NCBI GenBank assembly: GCA_002367815.1
Contig: DFDG01000093.1
Location: forward strand, 1 to 6,755
Length of the DNA stretch: 6,755 nucleotides
Source of the DNA: Opitutaceae bacterium UBA3033
GTDB lineage: Bacteria > Verrucomicrobiota > Verrucomicrobiia > Opitutales > Opitutaceae
Reading direction: 5' to 3'
This document shows positions 1 to 5,876 of the stretch, piece by piece (position 1 is the stretch's first letter; every line of letters begins with the position of its first letter). The notes under the pieces were generated by a model. It was not told the DNA's origin, did no database searches, and saw nothing but the letters and a program-made list of their open reading frames with translations. Both the position numbers and the translations under genes were made by a program.

Positions 1-81
1 CGCCGCCAGTTTCAAGGTAAGCCCCAGCGCCTGCCAAAGGGGCGAGGGCAGACCGAGAACACTTGCCAGAGGGTAAACCAT
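1..81 (-). CDS. modB: ModB, molybdate ABC transporter permease (N-terminal 27 codons only)
   Basis: Only the first 27 codons lie in the window; the gene continues past the left edge. The peptide starts MVYPLASVLG and runs into LWQALGLTLKLAA, the amphipathic start and first membrane segment usual for ModB-type permeases, which carry molybdate through the inner membrane. The start ATG (81-79) shares one base with the TAA stop of modA (83-81), giving TAATG, a typical translational-coupling overlap. The call rests mainly on this position directly after modA plus the short N-terminal match. Family knowledge predicts an ATPase (modC) further downstream, outside the window. A different family permease partnering ModA cannot be excluded from 27 residues. 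Confidence 0.8.
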   Translation of the reverse strand, partial: MVYPLASVLGLPSPLWQALGLTLKLAA

Positions 82-83
82 TA
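79..83 (-). other. TAATG stop-start overlap coupling modA to modB
   Basis: The modA TAA (83-81) and the modB ATG (81-79) share the base at 81. Such overlaps usually let a terminating ribosome restart, keeping binding protein and permease synthesis linked. There is no intergenic space here for an independent promoter. Confidence 0.8.
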
Positions 84-836
84 ACGTGACGCTGGCACGC
101 CGTATCCGTACTGCGCAAATATCTTTCGTGCCTTATCGCTGAGAATAAAAGTAAGAAACGCGCGTGCGGTGGGATTGGCGGTGCCACGTTTGGTCAGCAC
201 GGCGCCTTGAGTGAGGGGCTCGTGAAAATTTTCAGGCACCACCAACCAATTTCCGGAGTTTTGCTGCTTGGCTGATAACACCAATGATAAGGCGACCAAC
301 CCCGCATCGGCGTTGCCCGAGGCGACGAATTGGGCGGTCTGGCTGATGTTTTCACCCATTACCAAATGGGATTGCATGGCATCCCAGAGTTCCAGCTTTT
401 CGAGGGTTTGGCGGGCGGCACGGCCGTAGGGTGCGGTATCGGGGTTGGCGATGGCCAACTTGCGCATCCGGGCGTCATGTAGCACGGACCCCAGTTCGGC
501 CATGGGCAGGTCTGCCCGCGTCGTCCATAGCACTAGGCGACCCGTGGCAAAAGGTGTGAGGCTGGCGGCATCGGCATGCCCGTTTTTAATCAACGCCAGC
601 GGGTATTCCATGTCGGCCGACAGAAAAATATCATAGGGGGCCCCGTGGGCGATTTGCGCCACGAGATTACCTGAAGAGCCGATCACGCTCTCGACTTTCA
701 CTTCGGGTCTTTCGGCTTGGAATGCAGCGCATATTTCATCCAAAGCAAAAACGAGATTGGCGGAAGCAGCGATCCGCACGGTCTCCTTGGCCGACATGGA
801 GGCGGCGGCGAGCATTAGGAGGAGGAAGCGAAACAC
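81..836 (-). CDS. modA: ModA, periplasmic molybdate-binding protein
   Basis: This is the substrate-binding subunit of a high-affinity molybdate (or tungstate) ABC importer, acting in the periplasm. It has 251 residues, the normal ModA length. A short hydrophobic signal (about 1-16, ending SMSA) precedes the mature domain. ModA landmarks appear in order: AASANL (23-28) and GSSGNL (53-58), whose serines normally contact the oxyanion; PYDIFLSAD (67-75); GRLVLW (99-104); ANPDTAPYGRAA (130-141); GENISQ (161-166) leading into NADAGLVA (175-182); and YGYGVP near the C-terminus. The longest start is GTG at 836. There is no good ribosome site before it, and an in-frame TGA at 854-852 prevents further extension apart from a non-standard ATC codon. 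ATG at 815 would shorten the signal to an implausible length. It heads the mod operon and is coupled to modB by TAATG. Confidence 0.93.
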   Translation of the reverse strand: MFRFLLLMLAAASMSAKETVRIAASANLVFALDEICAAFQAERPEVKVESVIGSSGNLVAQIAHGAPYDIFLSADMEYPLALIKNGHADAASLTPFATGRLVLWTTRADLPMAELGSVLHDARMRKLAIANPDTAPYGRAARQTLEKLELWDAMQSHLVMGENISQTAQFVASGNADAGLVALSLVLSAKQQNSGNWLVVPENFHEPLTQGAVLTKRGTANPTARAFLTFILSDKARKIFAQYGYGVPASR

Positions 837-909
837 GAAGAAGATATGATCTCACACCTTCATGCTGGCTACTGGAAAACGGATTTTGTTGGGTAGGGAT
901 GTGCCGACC
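837..909. promoter_or_regulatory. Short divergent control region between modA and the CobW-type GTPase gene
   Basis: Only 73 bases separate the chosen starts of the two divergent genes, so both promoters must sit here or inside the coding ends. TATGAT at 845-850 on the plus strand matches the sigma70 -10 consensus at five of six positions, but I see no convincing -35 at the right distance. AGGGA at 895-899 is a plausible ribosome site for the GTPase start at 910, with 10 bases between. No palindrome resembling the classic ModE operator was recognised. Confidence 0.35.
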
Positions 910-2037
910 ATGAAATCAAAGCCATCAGTGACTGTGCTTTGTGGTTTTCTTGGGGCGGGTAAAACCACTTTGCTGCGGCACCTGCTGGCGCAGGCCAAGG
1001 GGCGACGTTGGGCTGCGGTCGTCAACGATCTGGCTTCGATCAACATCGATGCGCAATTGATTGAACGCGCGGGGGCCTCACGGGTGGTGGAATTGGGCAA
1101 TGGTTGTGTTTGCTGTTCGGTGCGCGACGAACTGGCCGAGACGATCGCCGAACTCGCGGCGACCGGAAACTATGAACATATTTTTGTCGAAACCACAGGT
1201 GTGGCGGATCCTCGCGGAATCGCGTCATTGTTTACCCGGCCAAATCCCTTTGGTCGCAAGCTCAGTGACTTCGCCGACCTGCATGCCTTGGTGACGGTGG
1301 TCGATGCCGCGCAATTTCTACGGGTTTGGCAGACCGAACGCACACGGGAGGGTGCTCGGCAGGACCGGGCCCGCGAGCCCAAGGCGATATTTGAACTTAT
1401 GCTTGATCAGGTGGAATGCTCGGACCTGCTGGTGCTCAACAAAAGCGATCTGGTTTCGTCGCCGGAAATTGCCGAATTGAGCGAAGTTTTGCATGAACTG
1501 AATCCGCGCGCCGAAATCGTGAATGTGAGCGAGGGAAATGTCCCGGTTGGGATGCTGCCGGGCTCCGCCCGTTTCGATGCGACTGCGACCGTAAACGGAG
1601 CGCGTTGGCTGCGCGTGTTGCATGCAACGGATGGTCGGGGCGTGATGAAGCCGGCGGCGTTAAAAATTAACGCGAGCCCGGATTGGGTGACACTGGTATT
1701 CGAAGCCCGACGACCTTTTGACGGAGAAAAACTGCGTGAATTGATCGGGCAGCGATATCCCGGATTACTGAGAGCCAAAGGATTCTTTTGGTTGGCCGAG
1801 CGACCCGACGACATGGGTTATCTTTCGTTGGCAGGTGGCGTGGCCCGATGGGAATTTGTCGGCACTTGGGCTGCCGCTTTACTGGAACGCGGAGTGGTTA
1901 CGGAAGCAGAGATCCCGGCCTCGGCCAAAGCGCATTGGCAGACACCGCAAGGTGATCGCCGACAGGAACTGGTCTTCATCGGCCTCAATTTTGAGGCTAC
2001 CGCACTGCGCCAGGACCTCGAGACCTGCTTGCTGTAA
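910..2037 (+). CDS. COG0523/CobW-family GTPase, probable metal chaperone
   Basis: This is a cytoplasmic G3E P-loop GTPase of the COG0523 family, whose studied members (YeiR, ZigA, ZagA and relatives) deliver or handle zinc or another metal in a GTP-dependent way. With the ATG at 910 it has 375 residues. Motifs: Walker A GFLGAGKTT (12-20); the family's metal-binding CxCC within GCVCCSVRDEL (65-75); ETTGVADP (94-101); the guanine-specificity motif NKSD (177-180). A CobW C-terminal domain follows from about 259, including AKGFFWLAERPD (289-300) and GDRRQELVFIG (348-358), a tail seen in the ZigA/YeiR-like branch. The His-rich linker common in many relatives is absent. An upstream in-frame ATG at 862 was rejected: it adds 16 non-conserved residues and has no ribosome site, while AGGGA precedes 910. 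It diverges from modA and converges on a zinc amidase. The metal is not determinable from sequence. Confidence 0.9.
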   Translation: MKSKPSVTVLCGFLGAGKTTLLRHLLAQAKGRRWAAVVNDLASINIDAQLIERAGASRVVELGNGCVCCSVRDELAETIAELAATGNYEHIFVETTGVADPRGIASLFTRPNPFGRKLSDFADLHALVTVVDAAQFLRVWQTERTREGARQDRAREPKAIFELMLDQVECSDLLVLNKSDLVSSPEIAELSEVLHELNPRAEIVNVSEGNVPVGMLPGSARFDATATVNGARWLRVLHATDGRGVMKPAALKINASPDWVTLVFEARRPFDGEKLRELIGQRYPGLLRAKGFFWLAERPDDMGYLSLAGGVARWEFVGTWAAALLERGVVTEAEIPASAKAHWQTPQGDRRQELVFIGLNFEATALRQDLETCLL

Positions 2038-2045
2038 AAATGCAA

Positions 2046-2066
2046 GAGTAACCCAATAGGTTACTC
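2046..2066. terminator. Bidirectional intrinsic terminator between convergent genes
   Basis: A perfect 8-bp stem, GAGTAACC pairing with GGTTACTC, encloses the loop CAATA. On the plus strand it is followed by TGTTTTCT, and it begins nine bases after the GTPase stop codon. On the minus strand the same stem is followed by TTGCATTTTT, so it can also end transcripts from the convergent amidase gene. The T-rich stretch for that direction overlaps the GTPase stop codon. Confidence 0.8.
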
Positions 2067-2081
2067 CTGTTTTCTCCCGTG

Positions 2082-2099
2082 GGGCAGTTTTTACCGCCC
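2082..2099 (-). other. Short GC-rich hairpin downstream of the amidase gene
   Basis: Read on the minus strand, GGGCGG pairs with CTGCCC (one G-U pair) around the A-rich loop TAAAAA; on the plus strand the same place carries an A-C mismatch, so the fold is better in the amidase transcript. It lies between the amidase stop and the shared terminator. No T-run follows it, so it is not a terminator by itself; it could protect the 3' end or be chance. Confidence 0.3.
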
Positions 2100-2158
2100 G
2101 TATGGGTGGATTCTTGCAAGGGGGAGGGTAGATCTTCCGAGCGGTCCGTGCAGGTGCT

Positions 2159-2902
2159 TCAGGCGATATGGTATCGCTTCTTCAGGGTGCTATAGGGGAA
2201 GTGTTTGCCGGGGCAAACGGTGTGGTTGATATCCACCCAGCGGTGCACGGTTACTTTGTGTTGCGGATGCACCAGTCCGTCTTGCAGGTAATCGACTAAG
2301 TCAAAGGCTGCTTCGAGTTGCTTGCGACTGGGCCGGCGGTTCTGGAAATTCCCCACCAAGCATATGCCGATGCCGGTATCATTGACCTTGGAATCGCGCA
2401 CGTGGCCGCCGCGCAATTGATTGGTCCAACGTGGACCGATTTCGATTTCGCCTTCGCCGGAATCTTTGCCGTTGCCGATGACAAAATGATAAGCGAGTCC
2501 GTTTTCCATGCCGCGCCGACGATGACCGGCGTCATAGGCTTTGGCATTGCCATCCTCGATGCCGCTGTGGTGGAGGACAATGTGCCGCCAGCGTTTCGCA
2601 TCGACTTTGATTTTCGCGGTGGCGGTAACGACTGACGCCAGGGCGGAATTGCTACCCGCTTTGATCGGTAGTTTCAGTTTTTGATCAACAAGGATGCGGT
2701 CACCCTTGAGGCGATTCTGCTTTTTCAAAGCGGCCACGGATATGCCGTGCTTCTCGGCAATCGCAGACAAGGTGTCCCCTTTCCTGACGACGTAAATGTT
2801 GCTCTTGGTTTTGGCGGTGGCGCCAAAGAGGGTCGGCCCTTCGAACAGCAGTCCGGTTGAGGCCAGGAGGCCCAATCGCAGAAACTGTCGACGTGATGGC
2901 AT
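2159..2902 (-). CDS. Tat-exported LysM N-acetylmuramoyl-L-alanine amidase (Amidase_2/PGRP fold)
   Basis: This enzyme is predicted to cut the amide bond between muramic acid and L-alanine in peptidoglycan, outside the cytoplasmic membrane. It has 247 residues. The N-terminus is a twin-arginine signal: SRRQFL at 3-8, a hydrophobic stretch, and a likely cleavage after A30 (ATA). One LysM peptidoglycan-binding domain spans about 36-80 (YVVRKGDTLSAIA). The catalytic Amidase_2 domain spans about 105-245. Expected zinc ligands are present: H111 (in VLHHS), H220 (in TVHRW) and C230 (in VCPG). Y138 (AYHF) and T228 fill the catalytic Tyr and the Lys/Thr position two before the Cys. It therefore looks active. 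No Shine-Dalgarno is seen before ATG 2902, but the Tat motif fixes the start. It is convergent with the GTPase gene and downstream of the WD40 gene on the same strand. Its role could be cell-wall recycling or daughter-cell separation. Confidence 0.9.
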   Translation of the reverse strand: MPSRRQFLRLGLLASTGLLFEGPTLFGATAKTKSNIYVVRKGDTLSAIAEKHGISVAALKKQNRLKGDRILVDQKLKLPIKAGSNSALASVVTATAKIKVDAKRWRHIVLHHSGIEDGNAKAYDAGHRRRGMENGLAYHFVIGNGKDSGEGEIEIGPRWTNQLRGGHVRDSKVNDTGIGICLVGNFQNRRPSRKQLEAAFDLVDYLQDGLVHPQHKVTVHRWVDINHTVCPGKHFPYSTLKKRYHIA

Positions 2903-3084
2903 GGGATTATTTAATTTTGGATTGGCGGAGGTAATGAGCTTGGTTGCGCTTGATTGTTTGAAGCGATTGCAAGCAGGGGGCCTACCGTCTCTGCCAATGT
3001 AAGTGGAAATGCATTAGGTTAATTTTCGCTTAACTTTCAAAACGTGCTTCGAGCGTATCATTGGGGTCAAACATGTGGCGCAGA
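2903..3084. other. Gap between WD40 and amidase genes, no convincing gene
   Basis: This 182-base stretch is AT-rich near 2905-2925 and 3010-3040. It must contain the 5' leader of the amidase gene unless that is read from the WD40 promoter. A weak inverted repeat GTTAA/TTAAC lies at 3018-3034 with a seven-base loop, and CGCTT/AAGCG flank a nine-base loop near 2947-2965. Neither has a T-run that would make it a terminator. I could not place a convincing sigma70 promoter. Confidence 0.3.
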
Positions 3085-4143
3085 TCAGCTCGCACATTTG
3101 AGCACATATACGACGCCTTGTTCCGAACCAATGGCCAACATGGTGTCGTCAGGGGACCACGCGAGCTTGGTCGCGGCGGCAGGCATCTTGACGGTGACTC
3201 GTAACGGTTTGGGCCGCTCTGGACTCCACAGCATCACCGTGCCATCCTGCGATGCAGAGGCGAGAAGCCCGTGGGAGTTTTGAAAAGCGAGGGCACATAT
3301 TTTACCCTCGTGAGGTAGCATGGCGGGTTCACGTCCCTCAGGCCCCGCTCCCGTGCAATCCCAGACGCAGCATTCGCTACTGCCCCCCGTGGCGAGCCAG
3401 CGTGAGTTTTGATCGAATGCGAGATCCTTCACTTTAGTTTCGTAACCGCTCATTTGCAGTTCGACGTCCTCTGTTGGCACCCACAGATGCACGCTCGGGT
3501 CCTGATTGCCGGATACCAGCCATCGGGCATCGGGTGACCAGACGAGGGCTTGGATGCCGTTGTTGTAGGGGAATTCCTTTTGCGGAATAAAATCGTCTCC
3601 ATCCCAAAGGCAGACACCACCAAAGTAGGAAACTGCGACGCAGCCTCCCTGCGGATGCCATGAAACCGCGGAGATAGATTTTGGGGCATCCTTGAAAGCA
3701 TGTAATTCCGTGCCGTCTGGTCGAAGGGCGAGAAGTTGGCGCCCGGCGGCGGCGGCCAGCCAGGTGCTTTGGTGCGGTGCGCCAGATTGAGCGTCAGCAA
3801 GTTGACTGCCTACAGGTCGCCAGGCGAGATGCTCCACCCAGGCATTGCCCATTTTTACGGAAGTCACATGTTGACCTGCCGCGGGATCCCAGAATTTAAC
3901 CAGACCATCCTGTCCACCGGTTGCCAATGCGCTGCCGGCTGGGTGCCAAGCGAGACAGTTGGTGCCCTCGTCGTGTCCGGCGAGGGGGTGTTGGATGGCA
4001 CCGTCGGTCGGGTTGAAAATCGTTACCGGTCCAGCGGCGGATGCCACGGCCAGTTGGGAACCGTCCGGTGACCATGCGAGGTCGATGGTGTAGTCGTCGA
4101 GAGTGGCGGCCCAGTGTTTAATCAATTGCATGTTCGATGGCAT
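3085..4143 (-). CDS. WD40-repeat beta-propeller protein, cytoplasmic
   Basis: No enzyme domain, signal peptide or membrane segment is visible; the whole protein is WD40 repeats, so a scaffold or protein-protein binding role is inferred. Counting from the longest start (ATG 4158, 357 residues), repeat units fall at about 26-50, 67-91, 109-148, 163-186, 203-227, 244-266, 287-311 and 330-353. Most carry the pattern LAWSPDG...LA.G..DG.V.LWD, clearest at 67-91 and 287-311; unit three is degenerate. That gives about eight units: an eight-bladed propeller, or seven blades with a shared closing one. Three in-frame ATGs (4158, 4143, 4131) all lack a Shine-Dalgarno. I chose 4143 provisionally; 4131, giving MQLIKHW, is equally possible, and 4158 adds only MIFPS. 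Unit six contains CCVWDC, a local cysteine cluster. The neighbour downstream is the amidase, 182 bases away, so they may or may not be co-transcribed. Confidence 0.85.
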   Translation of the reverse strand: MPSNMQLIKHWAATLDDYTIDLAWSPDGSQLAVASAAGPVTIFNPTDGAIQHPLAGHDEGTNCLAWHPAGSALATGGQDGLVKFWDPAAGQHVTSVKMGNAWVEHLAWRPVGSQLADAQSGAPHQSTWLAAAAGRQLLALRPDGTELHAFKDAPKSISAVSWHPQGGCVAVSYFGGVCLWDGDDFIPQKEFPYNNGIQALVWSPDARWLVSGNQDPSVHLWVPTEDVELQMSGYETKVKDLAFDQNSRWLATGGSSECCVWDCTGAGPEGREPAMLPHEGKICALAFQNSHGLLASASQDGTVMLWSPERPKPLRVTVKMPAAATKLAWSPDDTMLAIGSEQGVVYVLKCAS

Positions 4144-4178
4144 GCTAGGGAAAATCATTAGCCAAAGGAAAGGGAGGA

Positions 4179-4207
4179 ATGATAATTGAGCTCAGTTCTT
4201 TGACCAA
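4179..4207 (-). promoter_or_regulatory. Candidate sigma70 promoter of the WD40 gene
   Basis: On the minus strand, TATCAT (4184-4179) matches the -10 consensus at five of six positions. TTGGTC (4207-4202) matches the first three -35 bases, with exactly 17 bases between them. Transcription would begin near 4172, leaving a leader of about 30 to 40 bases. The palindrome at 4198-4209 covers the -35 element, which would suit a repressor or activator site. Confidence 0.4.
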
Positions 4208-4209
4208 AG
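4198..4209. promoter_or_regulatory. Palindrome CTTTGACCAAAG, possible operator
   Basis: Two perfect five-base arms, CTTTG and CAAAG, flank a two-base centre. The site overlaps the candidate -35 of the WD40 promoter and lies about 200 bases before the sugar-transporter start. It is short enough to be chance, and no regulator gene is in view. Confidence 0.25.
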
Positions 4210-4403
4210 TTAGGGTGGGAGTGAACTGCGTGGACTGCCTCACGATACATGACACGACTATTCGTTATTTTTATAGCCAGACGGGAGATGTGTGTTTTAA
4301 AAGTCTGCTCCCTCGGATAGCTTGAATACATCGCTTTGAATGAATTCCCCAATAGACCTACGCTTTATATCCTTTCATGTAGGGGTAACGCATTGGTGAT
4401 ATT

Positions 4404-5876
4404 ATGAAGCGTCTTTTTCTCGTCATCTTTCTGATCTTGTCGGCGGCGAGCTTGGCACTTTATTGGACCCAGCCTGATCGTATTTCACCGGTGCCGGTGC
4501 TTTATTGGGTGACGCAGAATGATCCCGTAAAGCGGGAGACCATTCGTTTGTTCAAAATCTGGTTGGAGGACAATGGGCTGCCGCCGGTTGAGGTGAAAAT
4601 TGATAACGCGAATCAGGATCCCACCAAGAAACTGGCTCAGGGATTGGCGGGGGTGGGCGCGGATTTGTTTGATATCTATAACACGCAACAGGAATTATTC
4701 GCATCGTCCGGTATGCTGATGGATGTGACGGATCAGGCCCGTGAACTGGGCTTTTCTTCGGATGAAACCTACCCGGCGCTAAGAGAGGATATTATGTTTG
4801 ATGGGCGACAATACGGGTTTCCCCGCAATGCCGCCGGGGCGGCCACTTGGATCAATACGGAGACATTTGCGCGCTATGGCATACCTGAACCCAACTATCG
4901 ATGGACTTGGGATAAGTTTGAAGAGATTGGCCGTAAGTTTGTGACCGCCGCCAATCCTCCTGGCACGCGGGAGCGAAAGTATTTTATGCAGGTGGTTTCA
5001 TTGGTTTCGCTGCGACGGGGTTTGGGACTTTCGACTTTTAATGAAACGATGACCAAGTGCATCCTCGACGATCCGCGCAATGCGGAGGTGATGCGTCGCT
5101 ATTATCGATGGGTCGTGGAGTTGCGTTTGGTTCCCACCTTGGCGGAGCAACAAGCGATGTCGGCCAACTCGGCCATGGCGGGGGATGGAATATTTTATCT
5201 TTTTGCCCAAGGACGATATGCAATGTTGCAACTCCCCCGTTGGGCCTTGATCCGATTGCGCGTGCAAGGAGATCTACCGCTCCGCGTCGTGGAGCCAATG
5301 AATAGTGGCTATTCCAACACGGAATTTTCCTGCGGCATGGTCTCGGTTTATACCGGCTCGAAACATCCCGTGGAGGCTGTGCGATTTCTGCAGTTCCTGG
5401 CGAGTGAGCCATTCAATTTACTCATCGCCCGTAGTGGGGACTCCCTGCCTCCGGTGCCAAAATATGTGCACACCGAAGAGTTTCTTCATCCCGCGAACCA
5501 TCCCAACGAATGGGCGGCACAGGAAGTGTTTACACGGGTGGCTCCAGAGATTGGGATCGCCACGGCGCGCAGTCCATTTGTGATCTCAGGGGTGGTTTAT
5601 CGGACAGATACCCAAATTGCCCAATCAGTCATTGCTGGCCAATTGACGCCGGAAGAAGCCGGTCGAGAGCATGCCGCCCTGCTTAATGCCGAAATAGCAC
5701 GAAGTATCCGCAGTAATGATAAATTGAGAACCAGATACGAGGACTTGCTCAAGGTGCAGCAAAAGATTGATGAACGTCGCGCCCAAGGTTTACCCGTGCC
5801 ATTGGCGTGGATCAGCAATCCATTCCATCAAACTTACTATAAAGCCATGGGATGGTTGGAGGAGCCTCAATCATGA
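4404..5876 (+). CDS. Family-1 extracellular solute-binding protein of a sugar-type ABC importer, membrane-tethered
   Basis: It binds the substrate, probably a carbohydrate, outside the inner membrane and passes it to the permease encoded next. It has 490 residues. Residues 1-20 form a basic start plus one hydrophobic helix (MKRLFLVIFLILSAASLALY) with no cysteine, so it is not a lipoprotein and may stay anchored by this helix. Family landmarks: YWVTQND (34-40); GADLFDIY (85-92); YGFPRNAAGAATWINTETF (137-155), leading to RYGIPEP and TWDKFEEI (168-175); GRYAMLQLP (270-278); and TGSKHPVEAVRFLQFLAS (317-334), followed by SLPPVPKY. The domain would normally end near 430, after TPEEAGREHAALLNAE; here a further 60 or so residues, partly helical and charged, then aromatic and proline-rich, form a C-terminal extension. 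GGTGA precedes the ATG. The stop overlaps the permease start (ATGA). The exact substrate is not readable. Confidence 0.88.
   Translation: MKRLFLVIFLILSAASLALYWTQPDRISPVPVLYWVTQNDPVKRETIRLFKIWLEDNGLPPVEVKIDNANQDPTKKLAQGLAGVGADLFDIYNTQQELFASSGMLMDVTDQARELGFSSDETYPALREDIMFDGRQYGFPRNAAGAATWINTETFARYGIPEPNYRWTWDKFEEIGRKFVTAANPPGTRERKYFMQVVSLVSLRRGLGLSTFNETMTKCILDDPRNAEVMRRYYRWVVELRLVPTLAEQQAMSANSAMAGDGIFYLFAQGRYAMLQLPRWALIRLRVQGDLPLRVVEPMNSGYSNTEFSCGMVSVYTGSKHPVEAVRFLQFLASEPFNLLIARSGDSLPPVPKYVHTEEFLHPANHPNEWAAQEVFTRVAPEIGIATARSPFVISGVVYRTDTQIAQSVIAGQLTPEEAGREHAALLNAEIARSIRSNDKLRTRYEDLLKVQQKIDERRAQGLPVPLAWISNPFHQTYYKAMGWLEEPQS

Larger units (their letters stand above)
4159..4403. other. AT-rich divergent intergenic region
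   Basis: This 245-base region separates the WD40 gene (minus) from the ABC-importer operon (plus). It is visibly richer in A and T than the flanking genes, as expected for control DNA. It holds the WD40 promoter candidate and the 12-base palindrome. On the importer side there is a possible -10 (TATATC, 4366-4371) without a matching -35. GGTGA (4395-4399) sits four bases before ATG 4404 and is a plausible ribosome site. A TTG-started 64-codon reading frame on the minus strand was judged spurious. Confidence 0.5.

Noticed and set aside
862..909. Upstream ATG extending the GTPase by 16 residues
   Set aside because: The extra residues are not part of the family, which normally starts just before the Walker A strand, and no ribosome site precedes 862, whereas AGGGA precedes 910.
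1407..1814. A 135-codon minus-strand frame inside the GTPase gene
   Set aside because: It is antisense to conserved GTPase sequence and rich in Ser, Arg and Pro, as expected for a shadow of GC-biased codons.
2934..3002. Plus-strand 22-codon frame after GGAGG in the WD40-amidase gap
   Set aside because: The GGAGG is only two bases from the ATG, the peptide resembles nothing known, and the region is the upstream area of the amidase gene.
4180..4186. TGATAAT, a half-site resembling Fur or Zur boxes, near the WD40 -10
   Set aside because: The other half (GAGCTCA) matches the expected ATTATCA poorly, and no similar site was found upstream of the GTPase or amidase genes.
4158..4352. A 64-codon minus-strand frame whose TAA overlaps an ATG of the WD40 gene as TAATG
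   Set aside because: It starts with TTG, lies in AT-rich intergenic DNA, resembles no known domain, has no ribosome site and would cover the WD40 promoter candidate. The overlap also involves the least likely of the three WD40 starts.
5038..5412. A 124-codon minus-strand frame inside the solute-binding protein gene
   Set aside because: It lies wholly antisense to a well-supported gene, has a low-complexity Pro/Arg/Ser-rich translation and no domain; the other antisense and shifted frames over the main genes were dismissed for the same reason.
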